DNA from: Dendrobium chrysotoxum
Taxonomy: Eukaryota; Streptophyta; Magnoliopsida; Asparagales; Orchidaceae
Assembly (NCBI GenBank): GCA_019925795.1
Contig: CM034298.1
Span: 51,610,365 to 51,674,364, forward strand
Reading direction: 5' to 3'
Length of the DNA: 64,000 nt
The notes under the pieces were generated by a model. That model saw only the letters and a program-made list of their open reading frames with translations. It did no database searches and had not been told where the DNA came from. This document shows, in pieces, positions 36,279 through 50,808 of this stretch. The translations under genes and the position numbers were made by a program. Position 1 is the stretch's first letter. Every line of letters begins with the position of its first letter.

Positions 36279-39200
36279 TGTCTTCTATAGCTTTTTGGAA
36301 CTGTAGGGGAGCTAGGAAAAGGAAAGCTTTTCTATATCTCAAGGAGTTCATGAAGGATCATGGTGTCTTTTTTCTAGGTTTGTTGGAAATCAAATTGTCA
36401 TCGATTGATAGGAGGGATGTCAATTTGCTAATTGGTGCTAATTGGAATTATTTCCAAGTTCCATCAGAAGGTCTGTCAGGAGGCATTCTTGTGTTATGGA
36501 AGTCTAGTATGACTACATTTAATGTTTTGAAATCTTCTCCCCAATTTGCAATTGGAGAGTTAGATGTTCTTAATAAAGGCAGATGGGGAATTGCACCAAT
36601 ATATGGGAATAAGGATGTTTATAGAAGAAGGGTTCTTTGGGGGAAGCTGGAATTCTATTCTTCCAAAGACTTGCCTATGGTGGTGGGGGAAGATTTTAAT
36701 TGTTTACTTTCTAAGGAGGAGAAAAGGGGAGGGAAGAGAATTACTTTTTCCCAAGGACCCAAAGAGATGAAGTCATTTTTGGCTAGTAATGACTTTCATG
36801 AGGTTGGGTGTGTTGGGCCAAAATTCACTTGGTGTAATAATAAGACTAGTGCTGATAGGATCCTAGAGAGATTGGATAGATGTTTTTTAAATTCAGTTGC
36901 ATTAAGTTCTTCCCATCGTATGGTGGTTTGGCTAGAGTTGCATCGGACCACTGCTCGATCTTATTAAATCTCCTGGAACGCAATCTGATGACTAAGATAA
37001 CAATTAAATTTGAAGATGTTTGGGCTTCTATCCCGGCTTCAGCTGTAGTGGTGAGGGGAGCTTGGAGGAAGAAATCTTTTGGAAGTTTTTTCTCATATTC
37101 TGAACACCAAGATAAAGAGAGCTTTGAAGGCTTTGCTTTACTGGAGTAAAGCTAAGCTTAAGAATTTAGTCCAACTGAAGGAATGACTTATGAAGGATAT
37201 CTTGGAACTACAAATAAAAGAAGCAGATAATGGGGGTCTTTTGGTTGAAGATGGCTGGTCTTTCAAAAGCAAAGGCGGGGGAGCTAAATTCAACTTTGGC
37301 TCGGTTGAACACATGGTGGAGACAACGTATAAAGGTCAAGTGGTAGGTTCAGGGTGATTGCAATTCCAAGTTCTTTCAAGCTTTTGCTAGTGCAAGGAGG
37401 AATTCTAATTATATTTTTAAAATCAAAGATGAAAACGGCTTTTTGGTGGAGGATCAGCATCAAATTGAGGATGTTCTTTTTCGTTTCTTTAAGGAGAAAT
37501 GGAAGGAAAGGAGATGTATACTGGAAGGTTGGCCTTCTTCGTGGAACTGTTTGAATGAAGATGATACAAGGATGTTGAATAGAGAGTTTTCCTTAGAAGA
37601 AGTGGAGGCTGTGATCAAGCAGGCCGACGATAATATTGCTCCAGGCAATGATGGTATTTCCTACTCCTTTATCAAATCTTATTGGGGCTTTATTAAAGAA
37701 GATTTATGGAATGCAATTAATCAGTTCTTTTATATGGAGGAGATGAGTGCTGATTGGAAAGAGACTTTAATTGTACTGATTCCTAAGGTGAGCAATCCTA
37801 TGGCTCCCTCAAGTTACAAACCCATTAGCTTGTGCAATACAGTTTACAAGATAGTTGCTAAGGTTCTTCTGAACAGATTTTCATCTATTATTCCTAAATT
37901 GATTTCTGAAGAGCAAGTAGCATTTCTGAAAGGGAGGTCGATGTCTGATCATGTTCTGGTAGCTCAGGTAGTATTTCATAAGTTCAGGTATTCTAAATCT
38001 TCCAAATGATTAGTCTCATTCAAAATTGATATGGAGCAAGATTATGATTCTATGGGCTGGCCTACTGTGGTGAAATCTTTAGAGTATTTTGGGTTCTCAT
38101 CTAAGTTTTCTAAGATAATTATGGAATGTGTTCAAGAACCAAGGTTCTTTTTGTTGATTAATGGCAACCTTTCAAATCGTATCGATGCTAGGAGTGGCTT
38201 CCATCAAGGTTGTCCTTTGTCGCCTTTTTTATTTATTCTTTTCTCTCAACTTTTATCAAATGCTTTTTTCCAAAAAGGTGATTCAATTGGAGTACGTGTT
38301 TGTTCAAATGGCCCAAGGATTTCACATTTGCTCTATGCAAATGACATTGTTATTTTCTCAGAAGCCAAAATGAAGGCAGTAAAGGAGATCAAAGGTATTT
38401 TAAGGGACTTTTGTGGTTGGACAGGTCAAAAAGTAAATGTTAATAAATCTTGCATTCTATTTGGAAAATTTGTAAGGAAAAGGAAGAAGAGAGCTATTTC
38501 TCGTATTATGGGATTCAAATATATTAAGGTGTTCTATTACCTTAGAGTCAAAATTGCTTTGAGGAGGCTTGTAGGAGCGGATTTCCAGTTCATTATTGAT
38601 AAAGCCTAGAGAATGCTGAACATTTAGGGTGGCAAGTTCATATCATTAGCTAGAAAGATCACTCTTCTAAAATCGGTTTTGCTTTCTTATCCTACATTTC
38701 ACTGTACTCATTCTCTGATCCCGAAAGGTGTTCTAGATGAGATTGATAAGATGTGTAGAAGTTTTATTTGGAATCAGATGAATGGAAGATTTGGACTTCA
38801 TTATGTTAGCTGGAATGTAATGTGCAGGCCATCAAAATGGGGAGGATGTGGTTTACATTCTTGTTCAACCAAAGTTGGTCCTTTGAGGGCTAAACTTGCT
38901 TGGAAGTATGTACAAGATAAAGACTCATTGTTGCATAAGGTTATTTTTTCAAAGTATGGCTCTCTGTGTGAAGATGGCTCATCGAAGAAGGTTGGTTCTA
39001 CTGCTTGAAAACTAATCACTGATGGAGGAAGATATCTAAAGCCAATTGTTAGATGGAGCATTGTTAATGATGAGTCTACTGATGTCTTCAAGGACACTTG
39101 GGTTTTGGAAAAAAGTATAAATAGATGGCCTACATTTGTAGTGTCTCAAGAAGACAGTGAAGTGATGATGGATAAGTTCATTACAGATGGATGCTGGAGT

Positions 39201-40343
39201 GAAGGCGAACTCAGTAAGTTCTTTGGAGAAAAACTTGTGGATCTTATCTGTCAAATACAGATTATGCCAGAAATGGGTGAAGACAGGATGGAATTAATCC
39301 TTCAAAAATCTGGGAAGTCTATTTCTGCATTAGCATTTGAAGCATCGGCACATGATCACTCTACTGTTCAAATTTGGGAATGGATTAAAAAGGCTAAGCT
39401 TATACCTTAGGTGGAGGTATTATGGTGGAGAATTTTCAACAAAGCTATTCCAACTTATCAATTCTTGTCATATAGGAGATTGCAAGGGGGAAATGGTTGT
39501 CCAAGAAGCTATAATGAGATTGAAGACATTGAACTTGTTGCAATCAAATGTAAGAAGCTGATAGAAGTTTTTCAACACTTAAATAGATGGGGCTTTGGGA
39601 TCCCTTCCTTTGACTCTTTTGAAGACTATTGTAAGTGGTTTCCTTTACAGAATACCTTGTTAGTCAAATTGTATTGCAATGTTGTTTACTTTTCATGGAA
39701 GGCGAGAAATAAGCTGATTCATGAAGGAAATAAGGAAAGCTCAATGGTAATTGTTGCTAATGTTGTGAGCTATGCTGCAATTTTTGCATCTAATTTTAGT
39801 TTTAACTCGGGCAACTGGAGTGCTAATCAGTGATTTAGGCTGTTAGGCAATCATTGGCATCCTCCTCCACCCGATTGGATCAAAGTTAATGTTGACGCAT
39901 CATTACTACTATCGTATAAAGCTAGAATCGGTGGTGTTTTCTGAGACTACAAAGGAAGATTTCTTATGGCATTTAGACATGCTTGTGTTCATTGGGATGT
40001 TTCTCGATTGGAGCTTTTAACTATTCAATCACTCAAGGATGTTGTCAAAGATTGGATGTTCAACTATAAGGGGCTTATCATTGAAGGCGACAATGCTAAC
40101 ATCATTAAGTTTCTTCAAGATGCAATTAGGAGAGGTGGTCAGGGGATTGAAGATCTTGCTTTTAGTAAGGGTTTCAATCATGTAATTTTCAACTTTATAG
40201 ATAGCAATTGTAATAAGTTAGCAGATTTATGTGCCAACTATGCTCTCTTTAGCTCTTTTTTTTGGGAAGACATTAGTTTGAATAAGATTTCTCCTTCTTT
40301 TATTAGTTTGTTAAAAGAGGAATCTGATGTTAATAGTTTGTAG
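36275..40343 (+). pseudogene. LINE ORF2 (AP-like endonuclease, reverse transcriptase, RNase H)
   Basis: Starts at ATG 36275, overlapping the ORF1 stop as ATGA. The endonuclease (36275-36967, continuing after a frameshift in the frame of 36880-37149) keeps the family landmarks FWNCRGAR, LLEIKL, GEDFNCLL, RLDRCF and ASDHC. After a second frameshift the RT runs in one frame from 37443 (APGNDGISYSF, PISLCNTVYKI, FLKGRSMSDHV, HQGCPLSPFLF). The catalytic box reads YANDI instead of xADD. The same frame continues through the zf-RVT-like part (about 39400-39700) to an RNase H domain (about 39870-40343, DWIKVNVDAS). Stops interrupt it at 38007, 38607, 39006, 39408, 39831 and near 39942. Not functional. 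Confidence 0.88.
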
Positions 40344-40402
40344 TTTGTATTTTATTTTTTAGGGATTAATGCAGTTAGATGCATCTTCAAAAAAAAAAAA
40401 AA

Positions 40403-42540
40403 GAGTGTGAGAGCATCCTTTCCCCAACTTCCCAGCTACTTGTGTGAGGTCCTATGGTGGCTTCGAGTGAGCTATGTTGATCATTCCACCATGAAAACTC
40501 AATATCCAATCCATTCATCCTCGGGTCATGACTTCTTGAGAAGAAATATTCTAAGGGTCCAGTCGATCGTGCCTAAAGTAAGGCTAAGGGTATTAGAGCT
40601 TTCTTATAGGTATTCTTCCATTTTTGAGCTCTAACCTAGGAGGGACCGGGCAAGTGTGAAAGAAAAATTCAATCCACACGAATTAAATCATTGGATTGAA
40701 TGTTCTTGATCCACTAATGCTTCTTGTGAAATTTAATCCAAATCTATCCAACCGATGATAACTAGGATCAAGCCGGAATATGTCTATGATCAGCAGATCG
40801 AGCGAGAGGTTGAAGACAAAATCATGATCATTCATTTTGAGCAACGGTCCTAATCCCATCATATTGCACTCGGTTTGACCATCCCGTGCTTTTGAAGATT
40901 TAAATCAGAGACGTTTGATCTTGATATACCAGCTCATATTAAAATCGTATGGATATCATTAGTGCTCTAATCATTGGCCACCCAATCATACCGCGTCATG
41001 TGGAAAGCATCGTCTAACTAGGTAATTGATGATTAATTTCACCAAAAAAAAGGGATCTTTGAAAAATCATATCTCCTTTTCCACTTGTCCAAATCAAGAG
41101 ATCATAGACTCTACAGAATCAGCATGAGGAGCATTTTCAAAACCCCATGGTCTTATTCATAATATGCAATGCATTAACCATCATTCTAGAAAAAAAACCC
41201 ATGGGTATTTCTTGAATTATTTACAAAATATAAGTCATCATGGGATCTAGAGGGAATATTTTTTGGAGATGTCTAACACATCTCCAAAAAATTTCAACTC
41301 AATTGGAGCTGCTTAAAGAGTCCAAATGAATTTTCTAAGTTCATGGGTCATTATTTGACCTATGGATTTAAAAATTCATAACCAAGAATTCTTAGGGAAT
41401 TATGGGTTAATTTTTAGTATAATTATAATGCTATGTGTAAGGGTTAGTTAGCCACTAATTTCACCCAAATCCTTTGAGTCTAGATCCTAAAACAAATCAC
41501 CAAACCTATAGATGCATTTTGGTTTGGTGATTGATATCTCAACCTAGGGAGACTTTGATGAGCCCAAATTTAGTGGGTTTAAAACATATGTACTCATGTA
41601 GCTATGTTTCAAATTTAGCTATATTTGGAGGTCATTTGGTCTGTCATTTAGTGAACCCAAGTTTCATGTATATAATTGACCAAGTATCTTTAAAATTTCA
41701 TAATAAATTGATATTAAATCCAAAAAATATAATAATATATCAAATTCTTCAGAATTAAAAGTAAAACAGAGAAAAAATTAAAAGTCCTATCAAGTTCATC
41801 CAAAATTAAAATTAATTTTAGAAATCAAGAAATTCACTAATTAATTAAAATAAATATTTAAAAATATATAAAAATTACCAAAATAATTCTAAACACTTGA
41901 AATTATCCCCAGAGATCATCTTAGATACTTGGGAAATATTTCAAGAGGTTTAGAGTTGATTTGATATAAAAATAAAAAAAATACACCTATTTAAATAATT
42001 AAATAAATCCATTAAAACACCAAACTTATAAAAATGATAAATAATTACAGAAAACTCCAAATTGAGCAAACTCAAAGGCATTGGACTCATCTCTAGATCT
42101 AGTATTTATTAATATAAAATCTCTACAATTCATTGTAAATAAAAAAGTCAACAAGTTGGTCAAACTTAATTTATAAAATACACCAAACTTATAAAATTCA
42201 TAACTAATTTTAAAAAAATCTAAATTCAATAAACTCAAAGGCATTGGACTCATCTCTAAGTCTAGTATTTATAAAAAATTATAAAAATTCTAGAACTAAT
42301 GTAAATTAAAAAGTCAAATTCATTAAAATATGATAAACTAATAAATCATTAAAACTTTAGTAAATCATCAATTCAATGAAATTAAACCTGTAAACAATAA
42401 TAAATAAAAACCCAACATTTCTATCATTGAAGTTTTTAGACTAGACTATCTCGATCTACAGGGTTATATATCATAGGGAGGCCCTCGGTCCTCATGCTCG
42501 TTGTGACAACACCACGAATGAATTTGACAAAATGTAAATA
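40403..42540. other. Non-coding, LTR-like sequence
   Basis: No coding exon is seen. It holds a two-copy direct repeat of about 163 bp (42019-42345). The texture (long non-coding stretch with internal duplication) recalls an LTR, but no TG...CA ends or primer-binding site were found. Confidence 0.35.
42019..42345. repeat. Direct tandem duplication, about 163 bp
   Basis: CCAAACTTATAAAA begins at 42020, and a matching CCAAACTTATAAAA begins at 42183. Both units continue through AAACTCAAAGGCATTGGACT and a TCTAGTATTTAT block. Confidence 0.8.
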
Positions 42541-43508
42541 CTAAAATATAAACTTAAATACATCAGTAAATTATAAATTAAATTCAAATAAAAAATTAAA
42601 AATTATTAATAAAACATATAGACATTACATCTTTTCATACACTTATGCTTGATTCCTTTCAGGAGGGAAAAGGTGTATTGGAATGAGAAAGCTTTAAGGA
42701 TCAAAATATTCAATTAAATTGAAGGACTCTATATTATCCATTGATCCTAGTTTTGGAGGATTGGTAATATTATAAATATGAGCCTATAACTTGTTGATCA
42801 ATAACTTCAAACAGTTAGAAGTTATTGAACGCTATATTCTTTAAAACCTAAATGTAAATAACTTTAACAATCAAAACATCCTTAAAAATTTAAAATCTCT
42901 AAATCATCAAAACTTAAATTCAAATCATCCTTTAAGACCTTAAATAAATAAATTCATTTATAGACAAAATTAAACTAATAAAGCCTAAGAACTATTTAAG
43001 CCACATAGCCTTTCTACACATATTTAGATGGTTTATTAAGACAGTCAACTCTAGTCTAGGCTTGGCTGGTGGTTTCATTTGTTTGTCAAGTGCTTTGCTT
43101 GGAGAGTACCTTGTGTATATTTATTTATTTTCAACAATCTAAATATCATACATTTTAAATTCTTGTTGGTACACTTAGGCTCTTTAAAGACTACATTAGA
43201 AGGATCAAGTTATTACACAACTGCTTTACATTTTGTATACTTTTATATGCTTTTATATTTCCTTTAAATTCCTATAAGAATCAAAGTAGAATGTACCTAA
43301 GAATGATGTATGCATATATGAGTCATTGTAAAAGTATATTGTATATAGATCTAGATGTACAGTGTCTTGAGTTGTAAACAATTTAAATATATATTCTTAC
43401 ACATACAAATGGGGCTTCAAAAGATGATATCTTCTCCTTTGGAGGATACTCTCTTTTGAAATTTCATAGAAGACTTGGAACTTGAAGACCTTAAGTAAGT
43501 ATATTTGA

Positions 43509-43554
<46 letters not shown>

Positions 43555-45500
43555 GGTAGGATTAGAAATTCAGGCTTGTTATAGTGGAGCCTAGCCACCT
43601 TTCTTTTCTACAAAGTTTGAGTTTATTATAAATTATCAATGAATAAATAAATTGCTCTTTATATTTTATTCAGATCATTTCTTATGTTGTATCATATGGG
43701 TGGTAGTTGACATTGATATTAGAGGGTAGAAGTTTTTTTAGGTTTCTTTCAGTGTATATGTTCTATACTTTGTAGGAATGTGTATACTAGTTCTGGGATG
43801 ATATGGTACTGGGTACCGTATACATAACCCCTTTACCCAATCATACATGCATGCATACATTTTAAATTTTTGCAATCATACAGTACAGCCCAGGACTTTT
43901 AGGCCTACCATGGGCAAGGTAGCAGGGTCCCTATTGTGCTCAGGGGATGCTAAAATTTTCCTTTGGATAAGGCTGTTATGCTACCAAAATTTTGGTAGTT
44001 AGAAACTTTAGCTAGGTAAATTAAATAAGATAAAATTCAAAGTTTTTAGTGAGTCTTCTCGCTAGTGACATTGAACTTAGGTTAAAATTACTTACCTTGA
44101 GTCATAAATTTGAAGTCTAATTCATCCTTTGGACTTCTTAGGATAGAACTCAGTCTATCATGCATTACATCTAGAGCAATGGATTGTGCATTAAGATTGT
44201 TAACTAACAACTCACCCCAAGCAAGTATAAGTCCATATTATAAACACTTCTTTAGTCTTTGCACATTCATATTCAATTTTTTTAAAAAATTTAAAATCTA
44301 AATTCAGAGGACAACTATAGAATTTATAATCTAAAGCTTATGCATAAAATCTTGATAGCCCAAATATTTCTTTAGATCTATATGTCTTTGAAAATCTTTA
44401 TTCTTCACTTTAATGGAGAGTATTCTCTTAGAAGATGTAATCAACTATAGGAGCTTACCCTTATAGGAAGTCTACAACCCAGAATTAAAAAAAAAAAAAA
44501 CTATCTTAGCTTTTTTCTAAGATAAGGAAAATATTTGTAGAATGCAGACCTAAGCTTTAAACATTTGATTTGTTTCATAATTGAAATGATAGGTGAATGT
44601 TTCTATTATTCTTTAGGACTAATTGAATATTCCCTATGCAGTATTCAATCATAAATGGAAAGTTTCTCTGCTCAAATCCATAGTGATATATTAAGTCTAT
44701 CTTTAGGGATGGTATAATGACAATCTATGCAAATGATTAAAGAAACTCAAAATATAAATTTAAAGCAAATTTTGTGTCACATTACAAGAAGTGCATCATC
44801 TGATGAGCAAATCGGCATAGGACTCTGGCATGTAAAAAATTTAGTGCCTTTAAGGACATTGTGCAATATAAGCACCTATAAAAGAAAATACTTATATCTT
44901 ATTACTACATCATTCAACAAGCAAAAACAAAAAAAAAAAAAGGAAATCCTAACTACTTCATAATTATATGATGCCCAAGGATGAACATATCATAATGCTA
45001 ATTGGTGTGGACAAAGAATTGAACCAACCTTAAGATCCAAAAATAAAAGAAAGTTGCTACCAAAAAAAGTACTAATAATAAGGACCAAAATAAGAACATT
45101 TATTTAAGAATTGCATTTTATTTGTATTGTGATATTTATAGAAGACTGTGATTGTAATTTTCAATTTTTTGATATTAGAACATTTTGGAAATTGAATTTC
45201 AAATTTTAAATTTTAATGAAAAATAGAATTCTATTTAAATTAAATAAAAAAATGATTATTTTAATTAAAGTTATCAAATAATCTTATGAGGCGGTATTGT
45301 TGACCCCTTACATTTTTAGTGAGTTACAAGAACTTTACTGCTTAATCCTAGAAAATTTTTCATTGAAGAACTATTCTATCACTTTATTTCATAATCTTAT
45401 ATCCATTCATAAAACCATGCCAAAAGCTAAGGTGAAGCTCTTGACCTATCGTTGTATGCCTTATCATTCATTGGGTAGATTTTGCACTCTTCAGAGGCTG
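42541..45500. other. AT-rich, no gene recognised
   Basis: Only short unsupported open frames. A short TA/CA microsatellite lies at about 43511-43550. I see no transposon protein motif. Confidence 0.4.
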
Positions 45501-46059
45501 TAAATCCCACACATCCATATCACACCGATAGCATCGCTTCCATCTTTCTTTCATGCATGCTTGATATGAGATAACTCCTCTGTAGATTTCTCCTCTTTGG
45601 ATCATTCGAGTGACTATATGATCCGTGCATGCTGAATTGCCCGATTGAGCCTATCATCCCTTGGATTAGGAGAGCCTAGATATTCCACTATGCGCCAAAC
45701 CTAGAAGAGAATAAAATTGCATCCCTAATTGAGAGTTTTCCTAGGTTGAGGCTTATGATGTAATTAACCATGGGGGCTTGAGCTTATGGGAAACTTCCAC
45801 TTACATCAATAAATCTCATTCAAGCTGATGTATAAAATGGAGAAAATCCCATGATTATTAAGTTATGTATATTGTCCACCGAGATGTGAAGGTGAAAGCC
45901 ACTATTCTCCATGGATAATCATACACATAATTCCATCCGCCCTCCCATCGGCTTACTTGCGTAGACTGTAAAGGCCTATGACCATTTTATCTTACAAGAT
46001 AGTGCTATCACACCCTTTGCATTCTGACCCCCACTTGCAGCATCCTTTCAGAGACCCAC

Positions 46060-47990
46060 ACCTATTATAGAATTTAATATACACATATATATTAACTTGT
46101 ATATTAATATAATATTATATGAACAGTAAAATATATTTATATTGAACTAACATGATGTTTATATTATGTTGTGTAACTATCAGGAATGTGTTAGTAGCAG
46201 GTACATATTAGAAATAAAAATTTAAACATGATGTAAGAAATAAATAACATGAAAGAAAATAATATATATAAAATTTCATTTCAAATATTTTACATGTTTT
46301 CCCTTCGCCTCCATATACCTCCACTTTTTCATATTTTCCATCAGCCTCCTTATACCTTCACTTTCATTTATACATCTAATTATTCATATTTCCCCAATGC
46401 CCTTTATAACCACTTCCATTTATACCTCCACTACATCGCATCTACTAGAGTATATCAAATATTCAGGTGGATAGCCGTATAGGGGCATATGCCCTTATAA
46501 CTCCACTTTAATGAATATAAATATCCACCACTAGCCACATGCATTTTCCTCCACCTCCCCCTTCTCAAACATTTTCTTTCACATGAGAAAATAAACATCT
46601 TCAATCATAACATGTGTAAACATCAATACTTTCAACGTGTGTAAATAATATCTTTCATATCACATAAATATACATAATGTACATAAGGTATCAATAATGA
46701 CTTATTTACATTTACTCCTCACCTTTTCACACATTTTCAAATATATGCATATAGAAACATGTGTACTTCAATATGTTACAAATGCACATATAAATATCAA
46801 TACTTTTAACATGTATAAATATTAATACTTTTAATATGAGCATAAAAATATCAGTACTTTCAACATGTACAAATAATATTTATCATCACAAAATATACAA
46901 AATGCACATAAAGTACTATTGATGATGAGCCTGCATTTTCTCATTTCCCTTTTTTTCACACATTTTCAAGCACATGAAGATAGAAATATCAATTCTTTAA
47001 CTATATTCAAACAATAACAAATATATCACTAAATTATACAAAGGTTCACATGTATGATAAAATAATAGGGTTTACAGGACTAAATTTGTCAATACATTTC
47101 AATACTTACGATTCATAAAACTATTCATATGCAATATCTATAGTAATATTTTGAAGCTATTATTATTCTTTGATGATTTCTATCAGTGTTATACTCATTA
47201 AAATACATAAAATATTATATAATCAAAATACTCGGTGAAAATTTAACTTATACTTACTAACATAAAAAGAATGTTCCCTTTCATATCACAATAGAAGTTT
47301 ACGGTGAAAATTTGTTCAATTTTTTGTAAATCTAAATTTGTAAGAAATCTAACCAAATAAAATACCAAAACTTCACAAAAAATCCACCAAATTGAAATGT
47401 GAAGTAGGCTGATGGTAGCCTACCTTGATCTAAATAATATTCATAATTGTGATGAACAAAATTAACTTTAAGACCTCTAAATCTTTCTCTTCTCTCTTCT
47501 TCCTTCACACTTTCTCTTCTCCTTTTCTCCCAACCAAAGGAATGAAATGAAAATGAATATGGACTTTAAAAGTGGATTTCAATATTTAGGCAAAATATCT
47601 TACCTAGCATCATTGTGCCCAATCTTCAGCATCACAGCACCCCTAAGGGTTCAATTATGTCCTATAAATAAAGATATTAGCACCACAACTCCAACACCAT
47701 AGGATCGTGGCACACCCACGAGGTGCTTCCTACTTATAAATTTCTTTAAAATAGAGAGATAAGCATTATGGTGCCACATGATAGTACCACAGTGTCACAA
47801 ATAGAACACCACAACACCAATAATATAAAACCACAATGCTCTAAAGAGTCACTTCCACTTATCAAATTTTCTCCAAATTCAATTGTTATACAAGCAGTCA
47901 TTACATCATCTCCTCCTTATAATAATATCATCCTCAACATTCACTATAAGTTAGCAAACAAAATAGGTATGGATAGAGCTATCTCCTTAG
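46060..47990 (-). mobile_element. Probable LTR next to the 48-49 kb integrase relic
   Basis: It contains degenerate tandem phrases (CATGTGTAAA-TATCAATACTTTCAAC-like, 46600-46900; TATACCTCCACTTTCATTTA-like, 46310-46440). A CT-rich patch near 47480-47525 and its flanks resemble the LTR at 21.4-23.2 kb in the same orientation. Position just downstream (minus strand) of an integrase C-terminus fits a 3' LTR. Exact ends were not found. Confidence 0.45.
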
Positions 47991-47999
47991 TAACATGTG

Positions 48000-49010
48000 C
48001 TTCTATTGAACATTAAACATATGTATTTGCTAACTCCTCAATTTTCTTACATTATAAAATAATATACGCCCAGGTTCTTCTCTATAAGTCAAATCGCATC
48101 ATACCTCAATTTCATCCTCAAAACTTTTATGTTTAAGATCGATAACCCACTTTCTTAGCATAGATATATTGAATATATCATGTACATTAAACATGTGATT
48201 TGGTAGAAATAACCTATAAACTAACTTGACAACTCTATTGACCATCTCAAAATGTCTAGTATAGCTCAGACTCAACCTTCCTTCTCTACCAATTCTTCTC
48301 ACACCCTTCATAGGTATAATCTTCAAAATATAAATTTTCCCATCTAAAACTCAATTTTCAATACTTTGAACCATCAAACGTTCTCTGACTATCTTATATC
48401 AGCGTCAACCTATCCCTGATCAATCTGATTTTCTCAGTAGCATCATTCACTAACTTAGGACCCATCAATCTCCTTTTACCCACCTCAATCTAAGACAAAG
48501 GTGTCCTATAACTCCAACCATATAATGTTTCATATGGATCCATACCAATACTTAACTAAAAGCTATTATTATAAGCAAACACAATCAAAGAGATGTAGTC
48601 CTTCTAGCTTCCTCAAAAATCAATTACACGTAACCTCATTAAATCCTCAATCACTTGAATGGCCCTTTGATTGGCCAATAGTCTATGGGTGAAAATTTAT
48701 ACTAAAATTTGACTTTATGCACAAATTCTCTTAAATAGCTCTCCATAATATGAAAGTGAGCATGTCATCATGATAAACCATAATATCTTTCGATATTCCA
48801 TACAATTTAACAATCTCACATACATATAGCTATGATAGCATCTCAAATTGATCTATCTATCTCATAGGAAGAAAATATGCTAACTTTGTCAACTTATCAA
48901 CCACAACCTATGCTGCATCATTTCCCTACCTAGACATTAGGAATCTCATAACAAAATCCATTGTGAACTCTTCTCATTTTCAATTAGGAATAGGCAATGG
49001 CTATAATAAA
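48000..49010 (-). pseudogene. Ty3/gypsy integrase relic
   Basis: Minus-strand fragments. Near 48760-48910 a VDKLTKLAYFLPM-like block belongs to the integrase core. At about 48480-48545 there is MDPYETLYGWSYRTPLS, the family's MxPFEALYGRxCRSPL region. At 48099-48326 lies the C-terminal segment with SYTRHFEMVNRV and VHDIFNISMLRKWV. Stops break the frame several times. No gag, protease or RT accompanies it. Confidence 0.72.
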
Positions 49011-50808
49011 CCACTATATTAGGCATTAAATTAGATCATCAAGAAGGATTAGTGTCAAATTCTAGAGTTGGTGGCTTTCTATATAACTTATTTAAGCCTT
49101 TTGAGAAATTTTTTAGGGCACCTAATATGATGGATACATCATTAGAGAAGGACTTCTCTTCAAGTGGAATTCAACTTTATATCACTAAGGATGGTGAGTA
49201 CATGAACTGGATTGGAAAAGCACACACTTATATGGTGATAGGACACTTTGGAATGTCAAAGATGCTTTAGAACTTGCAATGAGGCATGCATTGACAAAGA
49301 ATATATCTTGATGTAGCCAAATTTCTAAGGAGATGCATATTGGTGCAACCCAAAACCTTTTAATTAGAAGAAAGGATTATACACTCCTCTGTTTATGCCA
49401 ACATAGCCATGGGGGAGTATCTTTATGGAATTCCTAAGAGTGTTGTTATCAACCTATAGTGGTCCTAATTATATTTTTTAATAGTGCATGGATCCTATAA
49501 GATGATAATACTCACAAAATATGAGTGAAACATAATGGGTAAAGAAACAATACATCTCTTTTTAAAGAATATTTGAGTGAATTTTAGTTTATCAAGCTTA
49601 GTCCTCTTAAACAAAGACCCTTGCCTCCTTAGTAGTATTTAGAGATTATAGTAGGATATCATTGATACTATCTAAAGAGAAGCACTTCTTTCTATTCACA
49701 AATTAATATGAATCCTCGTGGCACTAAAAGACTTGCAATTAAAGCCAGGTGTATAAACAGTTCAAATTTAGTTAGGCAACACCATCTCAACAAATTAAGC
49801 TCCACTTAAGGCATAGTTAGGAAACTTAATTAGAAGATCTTTCAATTTTAAATTCTTGGTAGAATTAACAACTAGTTAACGGAACTAAGATAAAGGTCTT
49901 AAGAGAGCCCACTAATTTTTAGAGGGAATCAAGAAAATTCACTCTGAGATGATGATGCAACTCACTAAATTATAACATTCCTACTTGTGTCGATATGTAT
50001 AACATAAAGTGAGAAAGAAGTTCAAGGAGTGAGATTTTATATGACTCCACATAAGCATAAAGAAAATAAAGAAAGGACAGAAGATCAAAATAATTATATA
50101 TAAGCTATTAAATTCTTAAAAGAAGATTAGAAATAATACATATTAATTAGCTATAGCTGCCTACATGGAAATTATATCTATGGTGAATATGAGATATTTA
50201 TAGCCATTTGAGCCTTCAATATTGGATGATAAGATAGAAGAAGTCTTATCCCTCTCGATAACCTACTAATAGGATGAAAGGATCAACTAAAGAAAGATTA
50301 GCATTAGAAAAAGAAAACCATGATGACTTGTTAGAGCAATAAGATGTTTTATACAATCAATAAGAAAGGACAAGTTATATCCATTATAAAATTATTATCA
50401 TAATAATTATTGTGCTGATAATCATCAACATAAAATCTTTCATTAATAATATTATATTTTTGTCGACCTGAAGGGTAAAACCTAAAGAGCAAATTGACCC
50501 GCCAAAATTCTCCCATATTCAAACTTGAATGGTTAGTGTGATTAACTTAAAAATTTTAAAAATAAAAAAAGAGGCATAACAGTAACTAGCTGACAATGGC
50601 CCCTAAACCACCTAACAAAAAAATAAATCAAAACCTATCTATACAAACAAAAACAAGTACTTAGACTATTCAATTTCTTAAGCAAGGAGAGCTCTCAAAT
50701 CCAGCGCATCAATATTCTCAAAGATATTTCCAACCAATGTATTATGCATTCGAGTGCTTTAGATTAGTTCTTGAATGAAAGAAAATAATCACAACCCATA
50801 ACATTTTG
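49011..50808. other. No gene recognised
   Basis: Short open frames only (for example 49052-49270). Nothing matches a family I can name. Probably degraded repeat DNA. Confidence 0.4.

Larger units (their letters stand above)
33990..40402 (+). mobile_element. Near-full-length LINE (L1-type non-LTR retrotransposon), inactive
   Basis: Order: 5' leader (about 33990-34331), ORF1 (34332-36278), ORF2 with endonuclease, reverse transcriptase, zf-RVT-like region and RNase H (36275-40343), a short 3' UTR and a poly-A tail (40389-40402). Target-site duplications could not be found, and the 5' boundary is a guess. Damage is mostly in-frame stops with few frameshifts, so the copy is moderately young. Confidence 0.9.

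Noticed and set aside
19200..49010. The 19-23 kb and 46-49 kb gypsy relics as one element split by later insertions
   Set aside because: On the minus strand a single element should have integrase to the left of gag. Here the integrase lies to the right, so these are two elements.
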